A stretch of DNA of 64,000 nt from Gordonia hydrophobica NBRC 16057 (lineage in GTDB: Bacteria; Actinomycetota; Actinomycetes; Mycobacteriales; Mycobacteriaceae): contig NZ_BCWU01000005.1 in assembly GCF_001592365.1 (NCBI RefSeq), positions 186,001 to 250,000 on the forward strand, read 5' to 3'. The position numbers and the translations under genes were made by a program. Shown here one piece after another: positions 25,715 through 33,701 of this stretch (the stretch's first letter is position 1; each line of letters begins with the position of its first letter). Below the pieces are notes generated by a model. It was not told where the DNA came from. It ran no database searches and was given only the letters and a program-made list of their open reading frames with translations.

Positions 25715-25814
25715 GTTGTTCCCCTCTGGATTTGGTTGTGCCTATTGCTAATCGGTGAGTCTAAACCACATGTGGACGGTTCGTGCGCGCTCCAGCGCCA
25801 GTTCGGGTCGCATT

Positions 25815-26468
25815 TCAGTGCAGAATTAGTGCCAAAGCGACATCGAGGCTGCCTGCCGCCACGCGCTGGGCCGATGCCTCGTTCATAGCCAACAGAATCG
25901 GCGGGTTTGTGGCACCCGTTGTTCTGGGTCCGGAATTCGACGGATCCACCGCGACGACCGCACTCCGAGCCAGGACGTTCTTCTCGGCGTCGATCACATC
26001 GACCACATCACCCTGTTGAACGAGATGCGCCACCGATTCGTCGGCCGGGCGCACCGGAACAAGGCGGGCTCCGCGAATTCCGGTCAATGATTCCGGAAGA
26101 CGCGCAGTCAACAAGCGGGCTTCGGTGATGACTTCGCCTCGGCCGACCGGTCCGGTGAGCCGTCGCCCGATCACCTCGTCGTAGTCGGTGAGGGCACGGT
26201 CGGGCGCGATGTCCGCCGGAACGGGTTGGGCGGACAGATCGTCGGAGGTCAATACGGCGCCTGGTTTGAGATCGACGGCGGCGACGATCAACGGCGGAGA
26301 GGCTGGACGCCGGGTGGAGATCACCGCGACACCGACGGCGGCGATCACCAGGGCCACAGCGAGGAGCCGCCGAGTTCGGACCGAACGGAATCGACCGCTC
26401 GACGACCACGCCGACCGGAGGCGGGACAGGAGAGTGGGGGACAGGCAGTCGCTGGTGAAGAGTCTCAT
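25815..26468 (-). CDS. SAF-domain membrane protein (CpaB-like)
   Basis: The 217-residue protein has one N-terminal transmembrane helix (RRLLAVALVIAAVGVAVIS) followed by an extracytoplasmic SAF domain. VAAVDLKPGAVLTSDDL, then VIGRRLTGPVGRGEVITEARL, resemble the CpaB/RcpC pilus-assembly family. A second strand-rich region (VPVRPADESVAHLVQQGDVVDVI) follows. The start is uncertain: 26468 is taken because longer frames run into nhaA; 26564 is an alternative. No pilus genes are nearby, so a pilus role is not supported; carbohydrate binding at the envelope is possible. Confidence 0.72.
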   Translation of the reverse strand: MRLFTSDCLSPTLLSRLRSAWSSSGRFRSVRTRRLLAVALVIAAVGVAVISTRRPASPPLIVAAVDLKPGAVLTSDDLSAQPVPADIAPDRALTDYDEVIGRRLTGPVGRGEVITEARLLTARLPESLTGIRGARLVPVRPADESVAHLVQQGDVVDVIDAEKNVLARSAVVAVDPSNSGPRTTGATNPPILLAMNEASAQRVAAGSLDVALALILH

Positions 26469-26580
26469 GCAGCCAGCGTCGGCGTCGTCGTGCGGTGCGT
26501 CCTCGGAATTCGGCGCGTGTGGATGATGATGGCGTTCGGAGGGTGATTTCCACAGATTCTGCATCTGGGAGGATGTGGGG

Positions 26581-27837
26581 ATGAGCGACGACGTGATCAC
26601 TGACACCGCGACCGCCGACTCCTCGGAACCTCAGCGCGGCGGCTGGCGCGTCTGGGTCAGCGGGGACGTTCAAGGCGGCGCGATCCTCCTCGTGGCCGCC
26701 CTCATCGGATTCGTCTGGGCCAACACTCCGTGGCGCGAGGCGTACCACTCGCTTGTCGGCCTCACCGTCGGGCCGGAGTCCTTGCATCTGAACCTGTCGC
26801 TGGGGCAGTGGGCGTCCGATGGGCTGCTCGCGATCTTCTTCTTCGTCGTCGGACTGGAGCTGAAGAACGAGTTCGTCACCGGCAGTCTGCGCAGCCCCAA
26901 GCGCGCGGGCGTCCCCATCGCTGCGGCCGTCGGCGGCATGGCGGTGCCCGCGTTGATCTTCGTCGCGGTGGTCTCGGTGGGCGACCCCGAGGCGCTGCGC
27001 GGCTGGGCGACGCCGACGGCTACCGACATCGCCTTCGCACTCGCCGTCTTCGCCGTGCTCGGCCGCGGTCTGCCCGTTGCGTTGCGCGTCTTTCTGATGA
27101 CTCTCGCGGTGGTCGACGACCTGCTCGGCATCATCGTCATCGCCACGGTCTACACCGAGCAGATCGACTTTCTGATGCTGGTGCTCGGGCTGGTCTGCAT
27201 CGGCGCGTTCGGCTGCGTGATCCGTCTAGGACGCATCCACTGGTGGCTGTTGGTGCCGTTGGCGCTGGTCGCGTGGGGTTTCGTCCACTCATCCGGCGTC
27301 CACGCCACGGTGTCCGGCGTCCTGCTGGGCTTCATGGTTCCGGCGGTAGCGATCCGCGGAGAGCGCCTGCCGCGAACCGAACGGATGGAGGCCGTCGTGG
27401 CTCCGGTGTCTGCCGCGCTCGCGCTGCCGTTGTTCGCCTTCGCCTCCGCCGGGGTGACGGTGATCGGTGTCGGACACATCGTGCAGCCGGTCAGCGTCGG
27501 CGTCTTCCTCGGTCTGGTGCTCGGAAAGGTGATCGGCGTGCTGACCACCACGTTCCTCGTCACCCGGCTGACGCCGCTGCAACTCGCTGACGGGATCTCG
27601 CTCCGCAGTCTGTTGCCAGTCACCCTCCTCACCGGCATCGGGTTCACCGTCGCGCTACTGATCGCCGAACTGTCCTTCGCCGCGGGCACCGGCCTGCCCG
27701 CCGATCATCTGCCCGCGGCGAAGGTCGGCATCCTCCTCGGTTCGCTGGTCGCCGCGATCCTCGGCGGAACGCTCCTGCGCTGGGATGCACGCAGGTACGG
27801 TCACACCACTTCCTTCTCGGTGGATGTTCGCGAGTAG
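26581..27837 (+). CDS. nhaA: Na+/H+ antiporter NhaA
   Basis: The 418-residue NhaA-family antiporter has about 11-12 hydrophobic segments. Key family segments are GLLAIFFFVVGLELKNEFV, TPTATDIAFALAVFAVLG and FLMTLAVVDDLLGIIVIA, whose D-D pair corresponds to the ion-binding aspartates (D163/D164 of E. coli). ATG at 26581 has GGGAGGA upstream. It exports Na+ in exchange for H+ and supports pH and salt homeostasis. Its 3' end overlaps the convergent symporter gene by 37 bp. Confidence 0.94.
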   Translation: MSDDVITDTATADSSEPQRGGWRVWVSGDVQGGAILLVAALIGFVWANTPWREAYHSLVGLTVGPESLHLNLSLGQWASDGLLAIFFFVVGLELKNEFVTGSLRSPKRAGVPIAAAVGGMAVPALIFVAVVSVGDPEALRGWATPTATDIAFALAVFAVLGRGLPVALRVFLMTLAVVDDLLGIIVIATVYTEQIDFLMLVLGLVCIGAFGCVIRLGRIHWWLLVPLALVAWGFVHSSGVHATVSGVLLGFMVPAVAIRGERLPRTERMEAVVAPVSAALALPLFAFASAGVTVIGVGHIVQPVSVGVFLGLVLGKVIGVLTTTFLVTRLTPLQLADGISLRSLLPVTLLTGIGFTVALLIAELSFAAGTGLPADHLPAAKVGILLGSLVAAILGGTLLRWDARRYGHTTSFSVDVRE

Positions 27838-29348
27838 CTCTCCCAGAACGTCGCGCCCCGGATACCGAGCGGCTTCGGATCGAAGACCGGATCCTTGCCC
27901 ATCGACAGCTGCGATTCATAGTCGCGCAGCGCTTTGTAGGCGGGCTGCTGCAGGATCAGGATGCCGATGATGTTGAGCCACGCCATCGCGCCGACGCCGA
28001 TGTCGCCTAGCGCCCAGGCCTTGCCCGGGGTGGTGACGGCGCCGTAGACCACGGCCACCAGGATCGTCGCCTGCAACAGCAGCGTCAGGTCGCGGCCGAG
28101 GGTGCTGCGCAGCGGGCGGATGAACGTGGTCGCCGCCTTGCCCAGCAGGAACCGCAGGTTGGTCTCGGCCATGTAGTAGTACGCGATGATCGTCGTGAAG
28201 CAGAAGAAGGCCAGCGAGATCGCGACGAACGACGCGCCCGCCCCGGACCACAGGGTGTCGAAGCCGACCTGCACATACGTCGCGCCTGGCTCCGGATCGG
28301 GCTCGACGCCGTCGAACAGTGGCGTGTTCTGCAGGATGCCGCCTGCCACGGACTCGTCGTTGTACACGCGGTAGGCCCCGGTCGAGAGAATCAGGAATCC
28401 GGTGGCCGAACAGACGAACAGGGTGTCGATGTAGACGGCGAAGGCCTGCACCAGCCCCTGTTTGGCGGGATGCGAGACTTCGGCGGCTGCCGCGGCGTGC
28501 GGTCCGGTGCCCTGGCCTGCCTCGTTGGAGTAGATGCCCCGTTTGACGCCCCACATGATCGCGGAGCCGAGGATCGCGCCGAAGCCGGCGTCCAGACCGA
28601 AGGCGCTCGAGAAGATCAAGCGGATGGTCTCGGGGATCTGGTCGGCATTGATCAGGACCACGACGACGGCGAGCGCGATGTAGACGATCGCCATGAACGG
28701 CACCACGACGGCGGCGAAGTTGGCGATGCGCTTGACGCCGCCGATGATGACGAAGCCCAGAATCAGTGCCGATGCGGTGCCGAAGACCCACTTGTCGATC
28801 GACGGCCACGCGGTGTGCATGGACTCGGCCATCGAGTTGGCCTGAATGCCCGGCATCAGGACGCCGCACGCCAGCACCGTGACGGCCGCGAAGAGCAGCG
28901 CGTAAATCTTGAACAGGCCGGACGCCCGGGTGTGCCGAAGCGCGCGATGGAAGTAGTAGGCAGGGCCGCCGCGATATTCGCCGGTCAACGGGTCCTTGGT
29001 CTTGTAGATCTGGCCGAGCGTGCACTCCACGAACGAGGTGGAGGCGCCGAGGAAGGCTGTCGCCCACATCCAGAACAATGCGCCGGGCCCGCCGAACGCG
29101 ATGGCCGTCGCCACGCCGACGATGTTGCCCGCACCCACGCGGCCGGCCAATGACATCGCCAGCGCCTGGAACGAGGAGACGCCTGATTCGGACGATTCGC
29201 CTTTGAACATCAGGCTGATCATGTGACTGAAGTGTCTGACCTGGAGAAATCTGCTTCTGATGGTGAAGTAGATCCCTGCGCCGAGACAGAGGAAGATCAG
29301 GCCTCGGCTCCATATCCATTCGTTGAGGGTGTCGATGACGGTGCCCAT
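27801..29348 (-). CDS. Sodium:alanine symporter (AGCS family)
   Basis: The 515-residue transporter of the alanine/glycine:cation symporter family begins with the usual NEWIWSRGLIFLCLGAGIYFTIRSRF. It contains SLAGRVGAGNIVGVATAIAFGGPGALFWMW (the family's glycine-rich substrate-binding signature) and GVKRGIYSNEAGQGTGPHAAAAA. About 10-11 membrane helices. It is expected to take up alanine or glycine with Na+; the neighbouring NhaA could maintain the Na+ gradient. The overlap of its last 37 bp with nhaA makes antisense effects possible. Confidence 0.92.
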   Translation of the reverse strand: MGTVIDTLNEWIWSRGLIFLCLGAGIYFTIRSRFLQVRHFSHMISLMFKGESSESGVSSFQALAMSLAGRVGAGNIVGVATAIAFGGPGALFWMWATAFLGASTSFVECTLGQIYKTKDPLTGEYRGGPAYYFHRALRHTRASGLFKIYALLFAAVTVLACGVLMPGIQANSMAESMHTAWPSIDKWVFGTASALILGFVIIGGVKRIANFAAVVVPFMAIVYIALAVVVVLINADQIPETIRLIFSSAFGLDAGFGAILGSAIMWGVKRGIYSNEAGQGTGPHAAAAAEVSHPAKQGLVQAFAVYIDTLFVCSATGFLILSTGAYRVYNDESVAGGILQNTPLFDGVEPDPEPGATYVQVGFDTLWSGAGASFVAISLAFFCFTTIIAYYYMAETNLRFLLGKAATTFIRPLRSTLGRDLTLLLQATILVAVVYGAVTTPGKAWALGDIGVGAMAWLNIIGILILQQPAYKALRDYESQLSMGKDPVFDPKPLGIRGATFWESYSRTSTEKEVV

Positions 29349-29428
29349 GCGGCAGTCTCCAGGGGTTGGAAAAAGTTTCCGACCACTGTGTCATGGTGAC
29401 GACTGTCACGGGGCGAAACCGGTCGTGA

Positions 29429-29455
29429 TTGGCACTCGGAATGTTTGAGTGCCAA
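29429..29455 (+). promoter_or_regulatory. CIRCE element (HrcA operator)
   Basis: TTGGCACTC-N9-GAGTGCCAA, a perfect 9-bp inverted repeat with the exact 9-nt spacer of CIRCE (TTAGCACTC-N9-GAGTGCTAA), differing at one compensated base pair. It ends 46 bp before the start of the FmdB-type gene, and TACACT at 29464-29469 could be its -10 box. This implies heat-shock control by HrcA. Confidence 0.88.
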
Positions 29456-29501
29456 GTTCGGTTTACACTGGACGACGAGTTCTACATCTTCGGAGGTTCC
29501 C

Positions 29502-29813
29502 GTGCCCACCTATAGTTACGCGTGCACCGTGTGCGACAACAAGTTCGACATCCAGCAGGCGTTCTCGGACGACTCGCTGACCGTCTGCCCCGAGTGCGGC
29601 GGACGGCTGCGCAAGTTGTTCAACTCGGTCGGCATCGTCTTCAAGGGCAGTGGCTTCTACCGCACCGACTCCCGGTCGGGCGGCAGCTCGGTGGCGCCGG
29701 CCGCCTCGTCGAGCAACGGCGACTCCGGTTCCACCTCGTCGAGCAGTTCAAACAACTCGTCGTCGAGCGATTCCAGCTCCACCGCGTCGACCTCTGCGGC
29801 AGCGCCCGCGTAG
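29502..29813 (+). CDS. FmdB-family zinc-ribbon protein, Rv0991c/Ruc-like chaperone
   Basis: The 103-residue protein has a four-Cys zinc ribbon at its N-terminus (Cys8, Cys11, Cys29, Cys32 in YACTVC and CPECGG). An FmdB-type linker RKLFNSVGIVFKGSGFYRTDSR follows, then a 45-residue disordered tail almost entirely Ser, Ala, Asn and Thr. GTG at 29502 follows CGGAGG. The next genes are a 5-FCL and galU, the order of Rv0991c-Rv0993. Rv0991c (Ruc) was described as a redox-regulated chaperone controlled by HrcA: oxidation releases zinc and links subunits through Cys. The CIRCE element here agrees with that regulation. Chaperone activity is inferred from the relationship. Confidence 0.87.
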   Translation: MPTYSYACTVCDNKFDIQQAFSDDSLTVCPECGGRLRKLFNSVGIVFKGSGFYRTDSRSGGSSVAPAASSSNGDSGSTSSSSSNNSSSSDSSSTASTSAAAPA

Positions 29814-29830
29814 GTCGGTAGTCTCCGCAC

Positions 29831-30424
29831 TCACCCGGTAGGCGTTGCGACTCTGCAGAAGCCACGCCCCGGTGTGAGGACCCAGTCCATCGGCACGTCG
29901 TTCGCCTCGTGCGGGACGCCGTCGTCGAACAGCTCGTCGTCGTGCACCACCGCGACCACCGGTGCATCCACCGCGACCAGCGTGCGGTCGTAATAGCCGG
30001 CGCCGCGACCGAGTCGGGCGCCGGTCAGGTCGGCGGCTACCGCAGGAACCAGAATCAGCTTGGCCTGATGCAGGGCGTCGGGATCGAGTCGATGCCCCAT
30101 CGGCTCCAGTAGTCCCCAGCGGCCACGATCCAGTGACGACTCGTCCTGGTACTCGCCCCACTGAAGCCGCGTCGGCTCGCCCTCGGGGACGATCGGTAAG
30201 AGGACTCGCAGATCGCGGTCCACCAGCGCATCGAGCATCGCCGTCCCACCGGGCTCAGCGCGCGTCGCGACATACGCGGCCACCACGTCACCGGGGTCGA
30301 GTTCGACGGGGAGCCGGTACATCCACTCCGCCAACTCGGCATTGTGTTGGGCCAGCACGAACGGCGACAGACCCGCGCGGGCGTCGAGGACGCTGCGCCG
30401 CATCTCGGACTTGGATCGGCTCAT
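29831..30424 (-). CDS. 5-formyltetrahydrofolate cyclo-ligase
   Basis: The 197-residue member of the 5-FCL family has basic N-terminal RSKSEMRRSVLDAR, the substrate region LLPIVPEGEPTRLQWGEY, and the nucleotide-binding signature DLTGARLGRGAGYYDRTL (GxRLGxGxGYYDR). It converts 5-formyl-THF with ATP into 5,10-methenyl-THF, returning folate to one-carbon metabolism. Start at 30424 with AAAGGG upstream. It faces the zinc-ribbon gene tail to tail and diverges from galU, the Rv0992c-Rv0993 arrangement. Confidence 0.9.
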   Translation of the reverse strand: MSRSKSEMRRSVLDARAGLSPFVLAQHNAELAEWMYRLPVELDPGDVVAAYVATRAEPGGTAMLDALVDRDLRVLLPIVPEGEPTRLQWGEYQDESSLDRGRWGLLEPMGHRLDPDALHQAKLILVPAVAADLTGARLGRGAGYYDRTLVAVDAPVVAVVHDDELFDDGVPHEANDVPMDWVLTPGRGFCRVATPTG

Positions 30425-30473
30425 CACAGCCCTTTCACCAGACTCCACCCATGATCCTGCCAGAAACTGCCGT

Positions 30474-30479
30474 TACGCT
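30474..30479 (+). promoter_or_regulatory. Leaderless -10 box of galU
   Basis: TACGCT lies seven bases upstream of the galU ATG, and there is no ribosome site, so transcription probably begins at the start codon. Confidence 0.6.
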
Positions 30480-30486
30480 GAGCGTC

Positions 30487-31422
30487 ATGTCCGACACCCC
30501 CGTTCGTCTCACCGGCCGCCGCTCTGCCGAGATGGCCCCGCCGATCCCGTACACCGCCGTGGTCCCGGCGGCCGGGCTCGGAACCCGCTTCCTTCCCGCC
30601 ACCAAGACGGTGCCGAAGGAGTTGCTTCCGGTCGTCGACACCCCCGGCATCGAATTGGTGGCAGAGGAGGCGAAGTCGGCGGGCGCCGAACGACTGCTGA
30701 TCGTCACCTCGCCCGGTAAGGACGGGGTCGTCGCGCACTTCGTCGACGACCTGGTGTTGGAACACACCCTCGCGTCGCGGGGCAAAGAGGCGATGCTCGC
30801 GAAGGTGCGGAACGCGCCGTCCCTGCTCGAGGTGGCGTCGGTGATCCAGGACAAGCCGCTCGGTCTCGGACACGCGGTCGGCTGCGTGGAGGCAGAACTG
30901 GCTGACGATGAGGACGCGGTCGCGGTTCTGCTGCCCGACGACCTCGTGCTGCCGGGCGGGACTCTCGGTCGGATGGCCGCGGCACGCGCGCGCTACGGCG
31001 GCAGCGTCCTGTGCGCCATCGAGGTCGGCGGCGACGAGATCAGCGCCTACGGCGTCTTCGACGTCGAGGACGACCCCGACAATCCGCGTGTGAAGCGGGT
31101 GCGCGGCATGGTGGAGAAGCCGCCCGCAGACCAGGCGCCGTCGAACCTCGCCGCCGCAGGCCGCTACATCCTGGATCGCAAGATCTTCGACGCCCTGCGC
31201 GCGATCACCCCGGGAGCGGGTGGGGAGCTGCAGCTCACCGACGCCATCGCGCTGCTGATCGAGTGGGGTGAGCCGGTTCACGTGGTGATCCACGAGGGCA
31301 CCCGGCACGACCTCGGCAATCCCGGCGGTTATCTGAAAGCGGCCGTCGACTTCGCGCTCGACCGCGACGACTACGGTCCTGAGCTGCGCGCGTGGCTGAC
31401 CAAACGGCTCGCCGAAGACTGA
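30487..31422 (+). CDS. galU: UTP-glucose-1-phosphate uridylyltransferase GalU
   Basis: The 311-residue GalU nucleotidyltransferase has AVVPAAGLGTRFLPATKTVPKELLPVVD (the G-x-G-T-R-x-x-P-x-x-K nucleotide-binding signature, with EL for EM) near residues 24-50. It also has LPDDLVLP (metal-binding Asp) and VEKPP with the usual Glu-Lys pair. It makes UDP-glucose for cell-wall glycans, trehalose and glycogen. The short N-terminal extension before the Rossmann strand is unremarkable. moeA follows after 124 bp. Confidence 0.94.
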   Translation: MSDTPVRLTGRRSAEMAPPIPYTAVVPAAGLGTRFLPATKTVPKELLPVVDTPGIELVAEEAKSAGAERLLIVTSPGKDGVVAHFVDDLVLEHTLASRGKEAMLAKVRNAPSLLEVASVIQDKPLGLGHAVGCVEAELADDEDAVAVLLPDDLVLPGGTLGRMAAARARYGGSVLCAIEVGGDEISAYGVFDVEDDPDNPRVKRVRGMVEKPPADQAPSNLAAAGRYILDRKIFDALRAITPGAGGELQLTDAIALLIEWGEPVHVVIHEGTRHDLGNPGGYLKAAVDFALDRDDYGPELRAWLTKRLAED

Positions 31423-31546
31423 TCGATTCCGCGCGCCTGCGTTCGCTGGACGTCGACGCCCGATAGCCTCGGTGTGCGTGTTGTCTGACGATCGCGACCG
31501 CGGTCGTCGCCGTGCATCGTGACGACCCGGGATTGTGAGGAGAACT

Positions 31547-32851
31547 ATGCGCTCGGTCGAGGACCATCTGAGCCTCGTGACCGCTTCGGTGGTCGCGCCA
31601 CGACCGGTGCAGGTTGCCATCTCGGAGGCCGAGGGCCTGCTGTGCGCGGAAGAGGTGGCCACGGCCGATCCGCTGCCCGGCTTCGACCAGGCGGCGATCG
31701 ACGGCTACGCGGTCCGCGCCGTCGATGTCGCCCTCGCCGGTACGGAGGCGCCGTCGGATCTCTCGACGATCGACGCCCATGACGTCGATGTCGAAGAACT
31801 AGACGACTCCGGTCGCCTCGTCGTTCATCTGCCGGTCGTCGGCGACGTCGCCGCGGGCTCGCGCACTCCGACTCGACTGCAGCCAGGACAGGCGGTCCGT
31901 GTCGAGACCGGCGCACCGATGCCGACGCTGGCCGACGCCGTGGTCCCGATCCGCTGGACCGATGGCGGGGACGACCGGGTGATGGTCGGTCACGGCGTCG
32001 ACTCCGGTGACTACGTCCGCCGCACCGGTGACGACGTGCGGCCCGGCGACATCGCAGTTCGCGCCGGATCGATCATCGGCCCCGCCCAGGTGGGCCTGCT
32101 CGCCGCCGTCGGACGCGCCCGCGTGCTGGTGCACCCGCGCCCACGGGTCTCGGTGATCGCCGTCGGCAACGAACTCGTCGACATCGACCGCCAACCGGGT
32201 GCCGGGCAGGTCTTCGACATCAACAGCTATTCGCTCGCGGCGGCGGCGCGGGACGCCGGCGCCGACGTCCATCGCGTCGGTATCGCAGAACGCGATCCGG
32301 CGCGACTCCGCGAAGCGGTCGAAGCCCAGCTCATCCGATCGGAGATCGTCGTGATCTGCGGTTCGCTCGGCGGCGAGGCAGCAGCCGCCATCACCGATGC
32401 GCTGGGCGACCTCGGCGACCTCGACATCGGCCGCATCGGCATGCACCCCGGGTCGGTCCAGGGGTTCGGCTGCCTCGGCCGGGACGAGATTCCGACGTTC
32501 CTGCTGCCCGCGAATCCGGTGAGCGCGCTCGTCACCTTCGAAGTGATGGTGCGTCCGCTGATCCGCATCGCGCTCGGCAAACGTCAACCGATGCGGCGCA
32601 CCGTGCGTGCCCGGACCATCGGCCCGATCCTGTCCGTTCAGGGTCGGCGCGGTTACCTCCGCGGTCAACTCATGCGCGACGAGCGGTCGGGCGACTACCT
32701 GGTCCAGGTGATCGGGGAGTCTGAGACCGGCACCTCACACCTGCTGGCCGAACTCGCCGAAGCCAATTGCCTGATCATGGTGGACGAGGACGTCGAAGAA
32801 GTCCGTACCGGCGACGAAGTGGACGTGATGTTCCTGGCACAACGGGGGTAG
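31547..32851 (+). CDS. moeA: MoeA / gephyrin-like protein (Glp)
   Basis: The 434-residue MoeA-fold protein shows GFDQAAIDGYAV (domain III/I hallmark), VETGAPMPTLADAVVPI, and the molybdopterin-binding subdomain VIAVGNELVDI with the later LPANPVSALVTFEVMVRP. Molybdopterin molybdotransferases insert Mo into the cofactor. In Corynebacterium glutamicum the orthologous-looking gephyrin-like protein Glp works with FtsZ and the membrane receptor GlpR in division; the GlpR-like gene lies two genes downstream here. A typical MoeA motif SGDEL is replaced (GSLGGEA region), which may mean loss of molybdopterin chemistry. Start at 31547 has GAGGAG. Confidence 0.87.
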   Translation: MRSVEDHLSLVTASVVAPRPVQVAISEAEGLLCAEEVATADPLPGFDQAAIDGYAVRAVDVALAGTEAPSDLSTIDAHDVDVEELDDSGRLVVHLPVVGDVAAGSRTPTRLQPGQAVRVETGAPMPTLADAVVPIRWTDGGDDRVMVGHGVDSGDYVRRTGDDVRPGDIAVRAGSIIGPAQVGLLAAVGRARVLVHPRPRVSVIAVGNELVDIDRQPGAGQVFDINSYSLAAAARDAGADVHRVGIAERDPARLREAVEAQLIRSEIVVICGSLGGEAAAAITDALGDLGDLDIGRIGMHPGSVQGFGCLGRDEIPTFLLPANPVSALVTFEVMVRPLIRIALGKRQPMRRTVRARTIGPILSVQGRRGYLRGQLMRDERSGDYLVQVIGESETGTSHLLAELAEANCLIMVDEDVEEVRTGDEVDVMFLAQRG

Positions 32852-32905
32852 TGCAGACGGGGCCGGTGTCACCGGTCGCTGCGCGGGACTGCTCCGGCAT
32901 CCGCT

Positions 32906-32911
32906 TACAAT
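32906..32911 (+). promoter_or_regulatory. Leaderless -10 box of the rimJ-like gene
   Basis: TACAAT six bases upstream of GTG 32918, without a ribosome site: a near-consensus leaderless promoter. Confidence 0.62.
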
Positions 32912-32917
32912 CGCACT

Positions 32918-33574
32918 GTGCTGAGGTGGTTGGTCGATTCGCCGCGTAATCCGGGATGGCCCGCGGAACTGGGGCCCGTCCGGGTCGGAGCCGGCGTGGT
33001 CACGGTGCGTCCGGTCCGGATGCGCGACGCCTCCGATTGGAGCCGACTCCGGATCAAGAACCAGAACGATCTGCTGCCGTGGGAACCGACGGGGCAGGGG
33101 CCGTGGGCCGCGCGGCACCAGCCGTCGTCGTGGGGGCCGATGTTCTCGCTGCTGAAATCCGAAGCCAAACGCGGTTCGGTGCTGCCGTTTGTCATCGAGG
33201 TCGACGGCCGGTACGCAGGTCAGCTCACGATCGGCAACGTTCAGCGCGGCGCCGTGCGCAGCGCGTGGATCGGCTACTGGGTCGACGCGGACGTCGCGGG
33301 GCGCGGCGTCGCCTCCGCCGCGGTGGCGCTCGGCGTGGATCATGCCTTCGGCGCGGTGGGGCTCCATCGTCTCGAAGCCACCGTTCAGCCCGACAACGGG
33401 GCCTCGCAGGCGGTGCTCGGGAAAGTCGGTTTCCGACAGGAGGGGTTGCTGAAGCGCTACATGGATGTGAACGCCCGCTGGCGCGACCATCTGCTGTTCG
33501 CTCTCACCAACGACGAGGTGTCCGGCAGCGCGGTCGACACGCTGATCCGGTCGGGACGCGCTTTCGCGGTCTGA
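32918..33574 (+). CDS. rimJ: GNAT acetyltransferase, RimJ-like
   Basis: The 218-residue GNAT enzyme of the RimJ/RimL type has VVTVRPVRMRDASDW, the strand WIGYWVDADVAGRGVASAAVALGVDHAF (acetyl-CoA pyrophosphate loop R-G-x-A) and LEATVQPDNGASQAVLGKVGFRQEG. RimJ acetylates the N-terminus of ribosomal protein S5, but many actinobacterial members have other targets. Order after moeA matches Rv0994-Rv0995. Confidence 0.86.
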   Translation: MLRWLVDSPRNPGWPAELGPVRVGAGVVTVRPVRMRDASDWSRLRIKNQNDLLPWEPTGQGPWAARHQPSSWGPMFSLLKSEAKRGSVLPFVIEVDGRYAGQLTIGNVQRGAVRSAWIGYWVDADVAGRGVASAAVALGVDHAFGAVGLHRLEATVQPDNGASQAVLGKVGFRQEGLLKRYMDVNARWRDHLLFALTNDEVSGSAVDTLIRSGRAFAV

Positions 33575-33701
33575 CCGCGCGGGCTCTGATCGTTCCCTGA
33601 GAATCGAGATCGCCCGGCGCGCCTGAGCTCTCGCGGTCGTCGCGGTTCCTACTCTATGAGTGGACCGATCTCGAAGACCGACCGGAGAGGAGCTGCCGAT
33701 C

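Noticed and set aside
25815..26468. Flp/tad pilus locus suggested by the CpaB-like SAF domain
   Set aside because: No prepilin, secretin or secretion ATPase genes are nearby; only the domain assignment is kept.
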